33,402 bases of DNA from contig PAOB01000048.1 of NCBI GenBank assembly GCA_002708445.1, forward strand, positions 1 through 33,402. Direction: 5' to 3'. The DNA comes from Candidatus Arcticimaribacter sp. Lineage in GTDB: Bacteria; Bacteroidota; Bacteroidia; Flavobacteriales; Flavobacteriaceae. Both the position numbers and the translations under genes were made by a program. Shown piece after piece: positions 24,972 through 33,141 of the stretch. Position 1 is the stretch's first letter, and each line of letters begins with the position of its first letter. The notes under the pieces are model-generated. The model did no database searches and was not told the origin of the DNA. It was given only the letters and a program-made list of their open reading frames with translations.

Positions 24972-25133
24972 ATGTTAAAAAAGAGCTTTAAACAGCATTT
25001 AAAAGAGCTGCCAGAAGTAGTAAAAAGAACGGATCCTAAGAAATTTTATCCTTTATTGGTTGGATTGTTTTTGTTGCCTGGGGGTTCGTTTCTCTGTCTT
25101 TTTGCCCTGTACTTGAGATTTTTAAAAAAATAA
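24972..25133 (+). CDS. Small membrane protein, 53 residues
   Basis: An unbroken frame from ATG at 24972 to TAA at 25131. The first half is basic and polar (MLKKSFKQHLKELPEVVKRT, DPKKFYP). The second half is one membrane helix, LLVGLFLLPGGSFLCLFAL, ending in positive charges (YLRFLKK). A near-consensus promoter sits just upstream, and the codon use looks like that of its neighbours. It is divergent from SulP (151 bases between starts) and ends six bases before the convergent tocopherol-cyclase-family gene. I do not recognise a family. The promoter plus the charge pattern argue for a real gene. Confidence 0.7.
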   Translation: MLKKSFKQHLKELPEVVKRTDPKKFYPLLVGLFLLPGGSFLCLFALYLRFLKK

Positions 25134-25139
25134 GTTGAC

Positions 25140-26111
25140 TTATTTTAGTAAAACAGCATAATTCCCTGCAACTTCAATTCCTGCTGATGTTCCTATGTCT
25201 TCCAACAAGATTTCCCCTGTTTTTATTTTCATCAATTTTAGGTGAATTTTAGCATTCATACTCTCCTCAATTCGTGCATCCATAAAACCAGCAATTGGAG
25301 CTGCCAGTGGGGTTGCTTTCTCTCGCTCTGCTCGAATCCATAGTTTGTGCGATTTATTTCCCATTTCGATTATCACCTCTTTTTTAGAAACAGAACACTG
25401 CTTTAATTGAGTTTTGTTGTAGGTTGTAAATTGAATTAGTTCTCCATGAATCAAAACCCCAGCAATATAACCGATAAAGGAAGATCCGATCCAAGGGATT
25501 TTGGCTATCGATACTTTGACGGATATTCCTGCTTTACTGAAATGATTGCTTTGCATCCAAACATAACCCTCCGGAAAAGAATGTCCCCAGTCTTTTTCCA
25601 TGTACCCTCTTCCTTGTTCAAAAGAAATGACTTTATCTTGATGAATCAAGCTTCCCTCAATGCGGTGGTCCATACTCAAAATTCCGTGGTAACATTCCAT
25701 AAAGGGAACAAAAGAAAAAGGCCCCATAATACCGGGCGAATTCCAGCTGCTCGGCCACGGATTCCTGTCCCTAAATCGTAAACTTCCTTTTAAGTCTGGT
25801 AGATCAAGCTCAATGCTGTTATTTGTAAAACGATTTTTTCCAATTTGTAAATCATGTGTTTTGGGTTTAGGAATAAATTCTTGAGCGTTAAATTTATGAT
25901 AGGAAGCTTTGAGATTTCTTCCGTCTAAAACTTGAATAAAAGCTTGTTTTTCGCCATTTTCGTCCATTGCAATTCCGGGAATTATTGCAAGTGCCTGTTT
26001 TTGATCTGAACTTATTATTTTGTAATACCAGCCCTCAAAAAATCTTTTGGATTTTCCCCGACCGTGATAGCATTCTGGATTCCATATCGCATGAATTTGG
26101 TTGAGTAACAT
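25140..26111 (-). CDS. Tocopherol cyclase family protein
   Basis: 323-residue protein without a signal peptide. The opening IWNPECYHGRGKSKRFFEGWYYKII, the central MGPFSFVPFMECYHGILS and QGRGYMEKDWGHSFPEGYVWMQSNHF are the conserved blocks of the tocopherol cyclase (VTE1) family, a lipocalin-like double beta-barrel. The plant and cyanobacterial enzyme closes the chromanol ring of vitamin E. No other tocopherol gene is in the window, and Bacteroidota are not known for tocopherol synthesis, so the substrate is probably another isoprenoid quinol or lipid. It starts three bases after the DUF6503 stop and is the last gene of a three-gene unit with the MscS channel. Confidence 0.85.
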   Translation of the reverse strand: MLLNQIHAIWNPECYHGRGKSKRFFEGWYYKIISSDQKQALAIIPGIAMDENGEKQAFIQVLDGRNLKASYHKFNAQEFIPKPKTHDLQIGKNRFTNNSIELDLPDLKGSLRFRDRNPWPSSWNSPGIMGPFSFVPFMECYHGILSMDHRIEGSLIHQDKVISFEQGRGYMEKDWGHSFPEGYVWMQSNHFSKAGISVKVSIAKIPWIGSSFIGYIAGVLIHGELIQFTTYNKTQLKQCSVSKKEVIIEMGNKSHKLWIRAEREKATPLAAPIAGFMDARIEESMNAKIHLKLMKIKTGEILLEDIGTSAGIEVAGNYAVLLK

Positions 26112-26114
26112 AAA

Positions 26115-26837
26115 TTATTGATGGTTTGACTTTTTAAACAGAAAATCAGTTCCGAGGTATTTGTCGTTTTTGTTGTAATACCAAGCTCTATTTCTGGGCA
26201 TTTTGATTCCGTTGACTACAATTTCTTCGGTCAATAGAATGTACTCCCCATCGTTTTTTGATTCCTCATGATAAAACTGATAAACTTCCATGGCAAAAGT
26301 GATCGGATCGAAATAAAAATACCAACGGTCATTTCCCACCTCTTTTTCATAATCTACTTGAGCAACCCAATATTCTTTTCCTTTAAAGCTTCGTTTTTCA
26401 ATCTTGGGATTGATTCGTGTACCTGGGTCGTTGAGTTTCATCGGAAGACCGTACAAATAGGTGTAGTAATCTCTTGTTCGTTTGGTTTGATCGCAAGTGA
26501 GGCGGTATTTTTTTTGTTCTTCGGAGGTAAATTTGGCCTTCCTATTGAAGAGAATCGAACAAACTCCTTTGTCTAATTCTTGAAAAATTAAATTTGAATC
26601 GCTGTTGTACTGATTTCTAAAATATTCTTTTTGCAAATCAAAAAACACAGAACTTATTCTCGGATCCTTAGATGGAGTTTCCATGGTGATTTTCAATTCA
26701 CCAGAAAATTTAGCCCAATTGTTATTTGGGTCGTGATACTGAATGCTTTTATCGATCAGTTCTTTGCCTGTCATATTTTGTTCCAATGAAATAAAACATG
26801 AGAGTAGAAGTCCTGTAAAAAGTATTTTTTTAAACAT
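26115..26837 (-). CDS. DUF6503 family exported protein, possible lipoprotein
   Basis: 240-residue protein when started at the ATG at 26835-26837, which directly opens the signal segment MFKKILFTGLLLSC; an upstream Met at 26867 adds ten residues inside the MscS gene. LLSC at positions 11-14 fits a lipobox, though conventional cleavage near SLEQN is also possible. The mature part has GKELIDKSIQYHDPNNNWAKFSG, FFDLQKEYF, YLYGLPMKLNDPGT and WYFYFDPITFAMEVYQFYH, the pattern of the DUF6503 family, a LolA-like beta-sheet envelope protein of unknown function. It overlaps the MscS stop by eight bases and is three bases from the tocopherol-cyclase gene. Confidence 0.78.
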   Translation of the reverse strand: MFKKILFTGLLLSCFISLEQNMTGKELIDKSIQYHDPNNNWAKFSGELKITMETPSKDPRISSVFFDLQKEYFRNQYNSDSNLIFQELDKGVCSILFNRKAKFTSEEQKKYRLTCDQTKRTRDYYTYLYGLPMKLNDPGTRINPKIEKRSFKGKEYWVAQVDYEKEVGNDRWYFYFDPITFAMEVYQFYHEESKNDGEYILLTEEIVVNGIKMPRNRAWYYNKNDKYLGTDFLFKKSNHQ

Positions 26838-28071
26838 TTGACGGAGGAAATACAGGTGAGAGTTCAAAGCACTCTAATTGAAAATATTCAGTAGAGGCCA
26901 ACAAATGGTCAAAAATATCTGCAACAATATGCTCATAGTTTTTCCACACTTTATCTTTGCTAAAGACGTAGATTTCGATGGGAATACCTTGAGGACTTGG
27001 TGCCAATTGTCTACACATCAAAGTCATGTCTTTATTCAACATGGGGTGCTGCTCCAAATAGGCTTCTGTGTAATTTCTAAACAACCCAATATTGGTTAGG
27101 TTACGCCCATTTATCAATAGAGATTTGTCTGCCTTTGAATTTGAATTATGCGCTTTGATGTCATTTTCCTTGGTTTGGATAAATTCAGACAATAATTTGA
27201 TTTTTTTGAGTTGTAAAAGCTCTTCGTCTTTTAGAAAGTGAACACTACTTACTTTGATCAGAAGCGAGCGTTTGATTCTTCTTCCAGGAGAATCGCTCAT
27301 TCCTCGCCAATTGATGAAAGAGTCAGAAATTAATTTGTAGGTTGGAATGGATGTAATGGTGTTGTCAAAATTTTGTACTTGAACTGTTGAAAGGCTGATG
27401 CTAATTATGTTACCATCTGCATTGCTGTTGGGCATACTAATCCAGTCTCCAATTCGAACGGTATCGTTAACTGTAATTTGAACACTAGCGACAAATCCCA
27501 AAATGGTGTCTTTGAAAACAAAGAGTAATACTGCGGATAGGGCTCCTAGTGTGGTCAAAAAAGCTCCTACTTCGGTTCCGGTCAGTACAGAGAGAATAAT
27601 AATTCCTCCAATAAACCAAAGAAAGATCATAATCACCTGAATGTAGCTGTCAATGGGTTTGTCTTTGAAGGTTCTCAATGTTTTTAAATAATCATTAAGC
27701 GATTTCAACAAAGCACGAGTTAGCGCAATAGCCACAATTACTGATATTGCCTCAAAAACATTTTCGAGCCATTGATATGATGTTAAAAGCTCAGGAACAA
27801 GCTTGTGTAACAAATACAACGAGGGGAAATAAGAGAGTAATTTGGGTGTTCTGTGGGAGAGCAAAATATCATCGAAGGTACTTTTGGTTTTTCTAGAAAC
27901 TCGAGTAAAGAACCCAATAATAATCTTCCTAGAAATCCAAAAAAGAAATATTGAAATGAGGATGTATGACAAAAGAAGAATTCCCGTTGTGGTCACTTCA
28001 GCAAGATTTTCAGTCAAACCATTTTCAAGAAGTTTTTTGTAGATGATTGATGATATTTCTGAGCTTTGCAT
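26830..28071 (-). CDS. MscS-family mechanosensitive channel (YbdG-like)
   Basis: Inner-membrane tension-gated channel of 413 residues. Five hydrophobic helices lie in the first 190 residues (for example ILLLSYILISIFLFW, VIMIFLWFIGGIIIL). The pore helix and beta domain follow: FLTTLGALSAVLLFVFKDTILGFVASVQI, NDTVRIGDWISMP, ISLSTVQVQNFDNTITSIPTYKLIS. The long insertion after the beta domain and the SPQGIPIEIYVFSKDKVW tail fit the YbdG/MscM type rather than small MscS. It would release solutes on hypo-osmotic shock. It heads the unit with DUF6503 and the tocopherol-cyclase-family gene. A weak TAATTTG lies just upstream of its start. Confidence 0.93.
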   Translation of the reverse strand: MQSSEISSIIYKKLLENGLTENLAEVTTTGILLLSYILISIFLFWISRKIIIGFFTRVSRKTKSTFDDILLSHRTPKLLSYFPSLYLLHKLVPELLTSYQWLENVFEAISVIVAIALTRALLKSLNDYLKTLRTFKDKPIDSYIQVIMIFLWFIGGIIILSVLTGTEVGAFLTTLGALSAVLLFVFKDTILGFVASVQITVNDTVRIGDWISMPNSNADGNIISISLSTVQVQNFDNTITSIPTYKLISDSFINWRGMSDSPGRRIKRSLLIKVSSVHFLKDEELLQLKKIKLLSEFIQTKENDIKAHNSNSKADKSLLINGRNLTNIGLFRNYTEAYLEQHPMLNKDMTLMCRQLAPSPQGIPIEIYVFSKDKVWKNYEHIVADIFDHLLASTEYFQLECFELSPVFPPSNV

Positions 28072-28317
28072 GTTTTTTATTTTTATGCAAATTAGTTTTT
28101 TTTCATGGAAACTTGAGTTTTGACCCTCTTAAAACATTAGAAATAATTATTTGATGCCCCCTGCATTGATATGTTTGTTTGGAAGTATTGGATAGATTGA
28201 GCGAATCCTAATAATCAAAGACTATTTGGATACAAATTGGGTAAAGTGAGAGCTTGCTTGGCTCCAAGAAAATCACTTTAAAAAGATTTCATAACTTAGT
28301 TGAAAATCTTTTCAATT

Positions 28318-29619
28318 ATGCGATTTTCCCATCAAATAAATGTATTACTAATTATCTTTCTTATTTGTAGTTGTTCTCAAGAAAAAAAGTCTAAACCCAT
28401 GTCCAGTTTAACGAAAGCCGAACAAATCCACAAAGCTGTAATAACGATTGATACCCATGACGATATTAATACGGGAAATTTTACTGATTCTCTGAATTAC
28501 AGTTCCGAAACTCAATCTCAAGTTCATTTACCCGGAATGCAAGAGGGAGGACTTGATGTGGCATGGTTTATTGTCTACACCGGACAAGACAGTTTGAATG
28601 CATCTGGTTATGCCAAAGCAGCAGCAAATGCGGATGATAAGTTTAGTGCCATTCATCGTTTGGTAAAAACGTATGCCCCCGATCAATTAGAACTAGCACT
28701 TACAGCAAATGATGTTAGAAGGATATGGAAAAGTGGAAAAAAAGTTGCCATGATTGGAGTCGAAAACGGGTATCCAATAGGCGAGGACATCAACAATGTT
28801 GAGGTTTTTTACAATCGTGGAGCACGCTACATGTCGTTGGCTCATAACGGGCACAGTCAGCTATCAGATTCTAATACAGGCGAAAAGGATAATGTTTATT
28901 TGCATAATGGTCTCAGCGATTTGGGAAAGCAAGTCATCGAGAAAATGAATTATTACGGAATGATGATCGATATTTCGCACCCTTCAAAAGAAGCAATCCG
29001 ACAAATGATTGAGCATTCAAAAGCTCCAGTAATTGCCTCCCATTCATCGGCTCGAACTTTGTGTGATCATTCCAGAAATTTAGACGATGAGCAATTACAA
29101 TGGGTCAAAGAAAGTGGAGGAGTGGTTCAAACAGTTGCTTTTAGTTCTTATTTGAATACCGAAAAGCACAACAATTACTTTAAAGCCAAAGATGCTCTTC
29201 TTAAAAGTATTGGAGCCAAAAACAACATTGAGGTTTTGGACAAATACCAGATGAGAGCCTTGGAATTTGATGAGCTTCAGAAGTACATCAAAGAAAGCAA
29301 AAAATTAGAGTCTTTAGTAAAAGACCAACTTACAGCTCTCAAGAAAGACGTTCCACCTGTTTCGGTTAGTGATTTTGTAGATCATATTGATTACATCAAA
29401 AATAAAATTGGGATCGATCATGTGGGAATTAGCTCCGATTTTGATGGTGGAGGCGGAATAGAGGGCTGGAGTGATGCTTCAGAGACTTTAAATGTTACCA
29501 AAGAGCTTGTTAAAAGAGGATACACTCAAGAACAAATTGAAAAAATTTGGGGAGGTAACTTGTTGCGTGTTATGGAACAAGTGGAAGCATTAGCTTCTGA
29601 TTTACAAAAATTTAAATAA
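28318..29619 (+). CDS. Membrane dipeptidase (peptidase M19) lipoprotein
   Basis: Zinc dipeptidase of 433 residues related to renal dipeptidase. I use the ATG at 28318, not the in-frame TTG at 28300, because it places the lipobox ICSC with Cys19 after a normal signal segment. Motifs are IDTHDDI (His47 and Asp49 as metal ligands), MIGVENGYPIG with the bridging Glu149, SLAHNGHSQL, MIDISHPSKE, IASHSSART and HVGISSDFDGGGG. Location is periplasmic or outer-membrane attached. The family cleaves dipeptides including Cys-Gly and some with D-residues. It is ten bases upstream of a GGT-family lipoprotein, suggesting sequential degradation of gamma-glutamyl peptides. Confidence 0.92.
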   Translation: MRFSHQINVLLIIFLICSCSQEKKSKPMSSLTKAEQIHKAVITIDTHDDINTGNFTDSLNYSSETQSQVHLPGMQEGGLDVAWFIVYTGQDSLNASGYAKAAANADDKFSAIHRLVKTYAPDQLELALTANDVRRIWKSGKKVAMIGVENGYPIGEDINNVEVFYNRGARYMSLAHNGHSQLSDSNTGEKDNVYLHNGLSDLGKQVIEKMNYYGMMIDISHPSKEAIRQMIEHSKAPVIASHSSARTLCDHSRNLDDEQLQWVKESGGVVQTVAFSSYLNTEKHNNYFKAKDALLKSIGAKNNIEVLDKYQMRALEFDELQKYIKESKKLESLVKDQLTALKKDVPPVSVSDFVDHIDYIKNKIGIDHVGISSDFDGGGGIEGWSDASETLNVTKELVKRGYTQEQIEKIWGGNLLRVMEQVEALASDLQKFK

Positions 29620-29629
29620 AAATTGTATT

Positions 29630-31237
29630 ATGAAAGTTTGTATTAAGTTTTCGACCTTAATGTTTTTGCTGTTGTTTTTTTCATCTTGTAATTCATTTTA
29701 TGAAAAAGCAAAAATTAAGAACAATGTGGTTTCTAGCGCACATCCTTTGGCGACAAAATCAGGAATATCAATGTATCAAATGGGAGGAAATGCCTTTGAT
29801 GCTGCTGTAGCCTCGGCTTTTACATTAGCTGTAGTTGAGCCTAGTATGAGTGGAATTGGTGGAAGACTTCAGGCAATTTACAAAAAGGAAGACGGCAAAA
29901 TTGGTGGGGTAGACGCTTCGACTGAGGTGCCTACGAATTATGTTCCTTTGGAAGAAAAGTTCTCTTATGGTTATGAAACCATTGGGATTCCGGGGGTTGT
30001 TGCAGGGTTAATTAAATTGCAAAAAGAACACGGTTTACTCGACCTGTACACGGTTATGCAACCAGCAATTGATTATGCCGAAAGGGGATTTATGATTTTA
30101 CCGGGCGAAACTTATCGTCAAGGATTGGTTCTGGATGAGCTCAAAGAATTTGAAGGAACGGCAGAAAATTTTCTAAACAGCGATGGTTCAGTTTTAAAAG
30201 CAAATTCTCTTTTTATTCAGAAAAATCTTGGTACAACTCTAAAAGCAATCTCCGCCCAAGGTCATAAAGGTTTTTACGAAGGAGAAATAGCAGAAAAAAT
30301 GGTAAAAGACGTTCAATCTCACGGCGGGATATTGACTTTAGAAGACCTGAAAAATTACAAAGCATTGGACGCCGAAGTAGTCGAAGGTATTTACAGAGGG
30401 CATAAGGTTCACGCCCTGTATTTGCCGTCTTTTGGAGCTATTACTGTTCAGATTTTACAGATTTTAGACCAAATAAAACCCCCTCTTTCCGAAAATGATT
30501 GGGCGGTAACTATGGGAAAAGCGATTCGATATGCGTATCAATTCCGGAAAGCTCAAAAGTATCCAGATTCTTTAAAAATGATTTTGTCTTACAAAAATGC
30601 AGGAAAAATTGCACAGGAGATTGACGGTCAAACACAAACTATTGCTTCTGTGGAGTCCTCACAAATTCCTGAATCATGGAAAGCCCCCGATGGGCATACA
30701 ACCCATTTAACAACCGCCGATTCCTCCGGAAATGTTGTTTCCCTAACCCAGACAGTTGGTCCAATAATGGGGTCAAAAGTGGCCTCAAAAGGTCTTGGGT
30801 TTATTTATGCTGTTACCCTTGGGGGATATCTTGGAGATTACAAACCCGGCGATCGTGCGAACTCTCATATTTCACCAACACTACTTTCAAAAAAAGACAA
30901 GGTTGTTCTTGCCCTCGGTGCGGCAGGTGGAAGTAGAATTGTTCCAGCTGTTGTTCAGGTAGTTAGTCGTTATGTCGATCAGAATATTTCTCTAGAAAAA
31001 GCCTTGATTCTTCCTAGAGTTTATCCTGTTGGAGATACACTTTGGGTGGAAAATCACTCAAAAATTTCTGAGATTAACGCGGATCTTGACCCGGTTCTTC
31101 AGCCTCACAAAATGATCGATAAAATTGCCCGTTTTGGAAGAGTTCATGCCGTTGCAATTGATAGTTTAAAAACTTCTTGGAACGGAGCTGCCGATCCAGA
31201 TTGGGAAGGTACCTCTGAGTCATTTATTGAAGATTGA
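29630..31237 (+). CDS. Gamma-glutamyltranspeptidase-family lipoprotein with altered substrate pocket
   Basis: 535-residue Ntn-hydrolase precursor. The signal segment ends in the lipobox SSCN (Cys20). GGT landmarks are VSSAHPLATKSGISMYQMGGNAFDAAVASAF, MSGIGG, GYETIGIPGVVAGL and GGILTLEDLKNY. The self-cleavage and nucleophile site is GHTTHLTTAD, giving Thr357 as the new N-terminus, and ALGAAGGSRI holds the oxyanion glycines. However, the FREMAP arginine that binds the glutamyl carboxylate reads VDASTEVP, the NNQMDDF block that binds the alpha-amino group reads YAVTLGGYLG, and SSMSPT reads SHISPT. Self-processing looks possible, but gamma-glutamyl specificity is doubtful. It probably shares a transcript with the M19 dipeptidase. 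Confidence 0.88.
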   Translation: MKVCIKFSTLMFLLLFFSSCNSFYEKAKIKNNVVSSAHPLATKSGISMYQMGGNAFDAAVASAFTLAVVEPSMSGIGGRLQAIYKKEDGKIGGVDASTEVPTNYVPLEEKFSYGYETIGIPGVVAGLIKLQKEHGLLDLYTVMQPAIDYAERGFMILPGETYRQGLVLDELKEFEGTAENFLNSDGSVLKANSLFIQKNLGTTLKAISAQGHKGFYEGEIAEKMVKDVQSHGGILTLEDLKNYKALDAEVVEGIYRGHKVHALYLPSFGAITVQILQILDQIKPPLSENDWAVTMGKAIRYAYQFRKAQKYPDSLKMILSYKNAGKIAQEIDGQTQTIASVESSQIPESWKAPDGHTTHLTTADSSGNVVSLTQTVGPIMGSKVASKGLGFIYAVTLGGYLGDYKPGDRANSHISPTLLSKKDKVVLALGAAGGSRIVPAVVQVVSRYVDQNISLEKALILPRVYPVGDTLWVENHSKISEINADLDPVLQPHKMIDKIARFGRVHAVAIDSLKTSWNGAADPDWEGTSESFIED

Positions 31238-31297
31238 CAGGAGCGTCATCAATGTTTGAAACTTTTTTTTTAATTGAGAAAAAAGCTTATTTAAGGA

Positions 31298-31329
31298 TTT
31301 GAGACAAAACAAAAGTATTCATATATTTG
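31298..31329 (+). promoter_or_regulatory. Bacteroidota-type promoter of the carbonic anhydrase unit
   Basis: TTTG (31298-31301), a 20-base spacer, then TATATTTG (31322-31329): a complete match to TTTG-N19-21-TAnnTTTG, 19 bases before the ATG of the small exported protein. Confidence 0.65.
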
Positions 31330-31348
31330 CAGTACAAACGTATTTTTG

Positions 31349-31645
31349 ATGCCCAAAAAAAGAACAATCATACTTTTTTCATTAGTATCCCTACTTTTCA
31401 TAGTTTCACCTGTAGCTCACGTTATTACCCAAAACTCTCTAGATGTTTCTGAAATATTTTCTAACTCTGAGGAAGAAAAAGGGAATGAAAAGCATTTGGA
31501 TTTTGAAATTTTATTACCCCTACTCAAATCCAACAATTCTCAATATTTTGCATATTCAAAAAAGAGTACCCTAGCTTACGTATCAAAAAGGTATTCAAAA
31601 CCTCGTTTGAATATTATTTCTCCACCCCCAGATTTTTTCTTGTAA
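31349..31645 (+). CDS. Small exported or membrane-anchored protein, 98 residues
   Basis: I start at the ATG at 31349; a TTG one codon earlier is in frame. The product has one N-terminal hydrophobic segment (TIILFSLVSLLFIVSPVAHV) that could be a signal peptide or anchor. An acidic middle follows (SEIFSNSEEEKGNEKHLDFE), then a basic, proline-ending tail (RYSKPRLNIISPPPDFFL). I do not recognise a domain. It has a strong promoter and lies 110 bases upstream of a carbonic anhydrase gene. The split of acidic and basic halves suggests a small interaction protein rather than an enzyme. Confidence 0.7.
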   Translation: MPKKRTIILFSLVSLLFIVSPVAHVITQNSLDVSEIFSNSEEEKGNEKHLDFEILLPLLKSNNSQYFAYSKKSTLAYVSKRYSKPRLNIISPPPDFFL

Positions 31646-31755
31646 AATTTTCACGCAAAACGCATAAAACATACTTTTAGTAAAGCTCAAAATTTACTTT
31701 AAGTTTTGCACTAATTAAGGTGTTAAAAAGTAAAAAAACAGTTAAAACAATAGAA

Positions 31756-32385
31756 ATGAAAGCACACACAAAAGAAACACAAGCATCAATAACCCCTGAT
31801 TCTGCAATGCAACTCCTAAAAGAGGGGAACACCAGGTTTCAAGAAAAAACAAAAGTAAATCGGGATTTGATGGAACAAGTGAAAGATACAAGTAAAGGAC
31901 AATATCCTTTTGCTACAATCTTAAGTTGTATTGATTCTAGAGTATCTTCAGAATTGATTTTTGATCAGGGAATAGGGGATATTTTTAGTGCTCGTATTGC
32001 AGGAAACTTTGTGAATGACGATATTCTTGGGAGTATGGAGTTTGCGTGTAAACTTGCAGGGACAAAACTTATTCTTGTTTTGGGACACACGGCTTGCGGA
32101 GCTGTAAAGGGAGCTTGCGATGACGCTAAATTAGGAAATCTAACGGGGATGTTATCAAAAATCAAACCAGCAGTAAATGGAGTTAGCTCTCCAGAAGATG
32201 CTAGCCTAAGAAATTCATCGAACATTGATTTTGTGAATGAAGTAGCTAAAAAAAATGTAGAGCTTACGATTGATAAAATTGTAGAGGATAGTCCAGTTTT
32301 AGGAGAAATGCAAACCAATGGAGAAATTAAAATAGTAGGTGGGATGTATGATATTAATTCAGGAGTAGTTCATTTCTATGACTAA
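31756..32385 (+). CDS. Beta-class carbonic anhydrase
   Basis: Interconverts CO2 and bicarbonate. The start chosen is the ATG at 31756 (209 residues), which gives the N-terminus normal for Bacteroidota orthologues (MKAHTKETQASITP); a GTG at 31720 is also in frame. Zinc ligands and the catalytic dyad are Cys58, Asp60 and Arg62 in LSCIDSR, and His111 and Cys114 in GHTACGAVKGA. There is no signal peptide, so it is cytoplasmic. It overlaps the DUF2490 start by eight bases. In relatives, carbonic anhydrase often travels with SulP transporters; here the SulP gene is 7 kb away. Confidence 0.95.
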   Translation: MKAHTKETQASITPDSAMQLLKEGNTRFQEKTKVNRDLMEQVKDTSKGQYPFATILSCIDSRVSSELIFDQGIGDIFSARIAGNFVNDDILGSMEFACKLAGTKLILVLGHTACGAVKGACDDAKLGNLTGMLSKIKPAVNGVSSPEDASLRNSSNIDFVNEVAKKNVELTIDKIVEDSPVLGEMQTNGEIKIVGGMYDINSGVVHFYD

Positions 32386-33055
32386 AAATAAATTGATAAA
32401 AAGATCATTTTGGGTAGCGTTGACTTTGGTGTTTGCGCTACCAAATTTGGTTCAAGGACAAGAAAGTAACTTAGGAAATTGGTTGATTTACATCGGAAAC
32501 AAGCAATTGAATGAAAAATGGAATTTGCATCATGAGGTTCAGTATCGAAACTACGATGCTATTGGTGATCTAGAGCAGTTGTTGTTGAGAACTGGATTGG
32601 GTTACACCTTTGGAGAAAGTAAAAAAAACATTCTTCTGGGATACGGTTACATCTTATCGGAGAATTACAATTCCGAAATGGATCTAAAAAAGAGTGTAAA
32701 TGAGCACCGAATTTTTCAACAATTCATATCAAAACAAAAACTAGGGAAACTGAAATTGAGTCATCGATATCGTTTTGAACAACGTTTTGTCGAATCTGAT
32801 TTTAAAATGCGGGTTCGTTATTTTCTAGGGGTTAATGTTCCAATCAGTTCTGAAGAAGAAAACAAGTATTATTTTTCTGCATACAATGAGTTGTTTTTGA
32901 ACACAAAATCCAAACTTTACGATCGGAACAGATTGTATAGTGGATTTGGCTATAATTTAAACAAAAAAGTAAGACTAGAATTGGGATACATGAACCAGTT
33001 TTTTAACGAAGGAAGAAGAGATCAATTGAACATCTTTACTTTTGTTAATCTTTAA
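32378..33055 (+). CDS. DUF2490 family outer-membrane protein
   Basis: 225-residue exported protein. The signal peptide reads RSFWVALTLVFALPNLVQGQ with cleavage before or at the Gln. The mature protein begins SNLGNWLIYIGNKQLNEKWNLHHEVQYR, the signature of DUF2490. It continues with alternating strands (TGLGYTFGE, LLGYGYILS, SHRYRFEQRFV, YFLGVNVPI, YSGFGYNL, VRLELGYMNQFF) ending in a C-terminal FVNL, typical of a beta-barrel. It is translationally coupled to carbonic anhydrase. Function unknown; the repeated pairing with carbonic anhydrase suggests a role in anion or bicarbonate passage, but nothing in the sequence proves it. Confidence 0.88.
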   Translation: MTKNKLIKRSFWVALTLVFALPNLVQGQESNLGNWLIYIGNKQLNEKWNLHHEVQYRNYDAIGDLEQLLLRTGLGYTFGESKKNILLGYGYILSENYNSEMDLKKSVNEHRIFQQFISKQKLGKLKLSHRYRFEQRFVESDFKMRVRYFLGVNVPISSEEENKYYFSAYNELFLNTKSKLYDRNRLYSGFGYNLNKKVRLELGYMNQFFNEGRRDQLNIFTFVNL

Positions 33056-33141
33056 AAGCTGTTTTGCGCATTTATTTTTTTGAAAAATGAAAGAGTTGAT
33101 GATCAATTCCCTTAATTTCACAATAAATATTAAATTTAAAA

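Noticed and set aside
31238-31275. Possible terminator after the GGT-like gene
   Set aside because: There is a run of nine T, but the only stems before it are four or five pairs with poor geometry.
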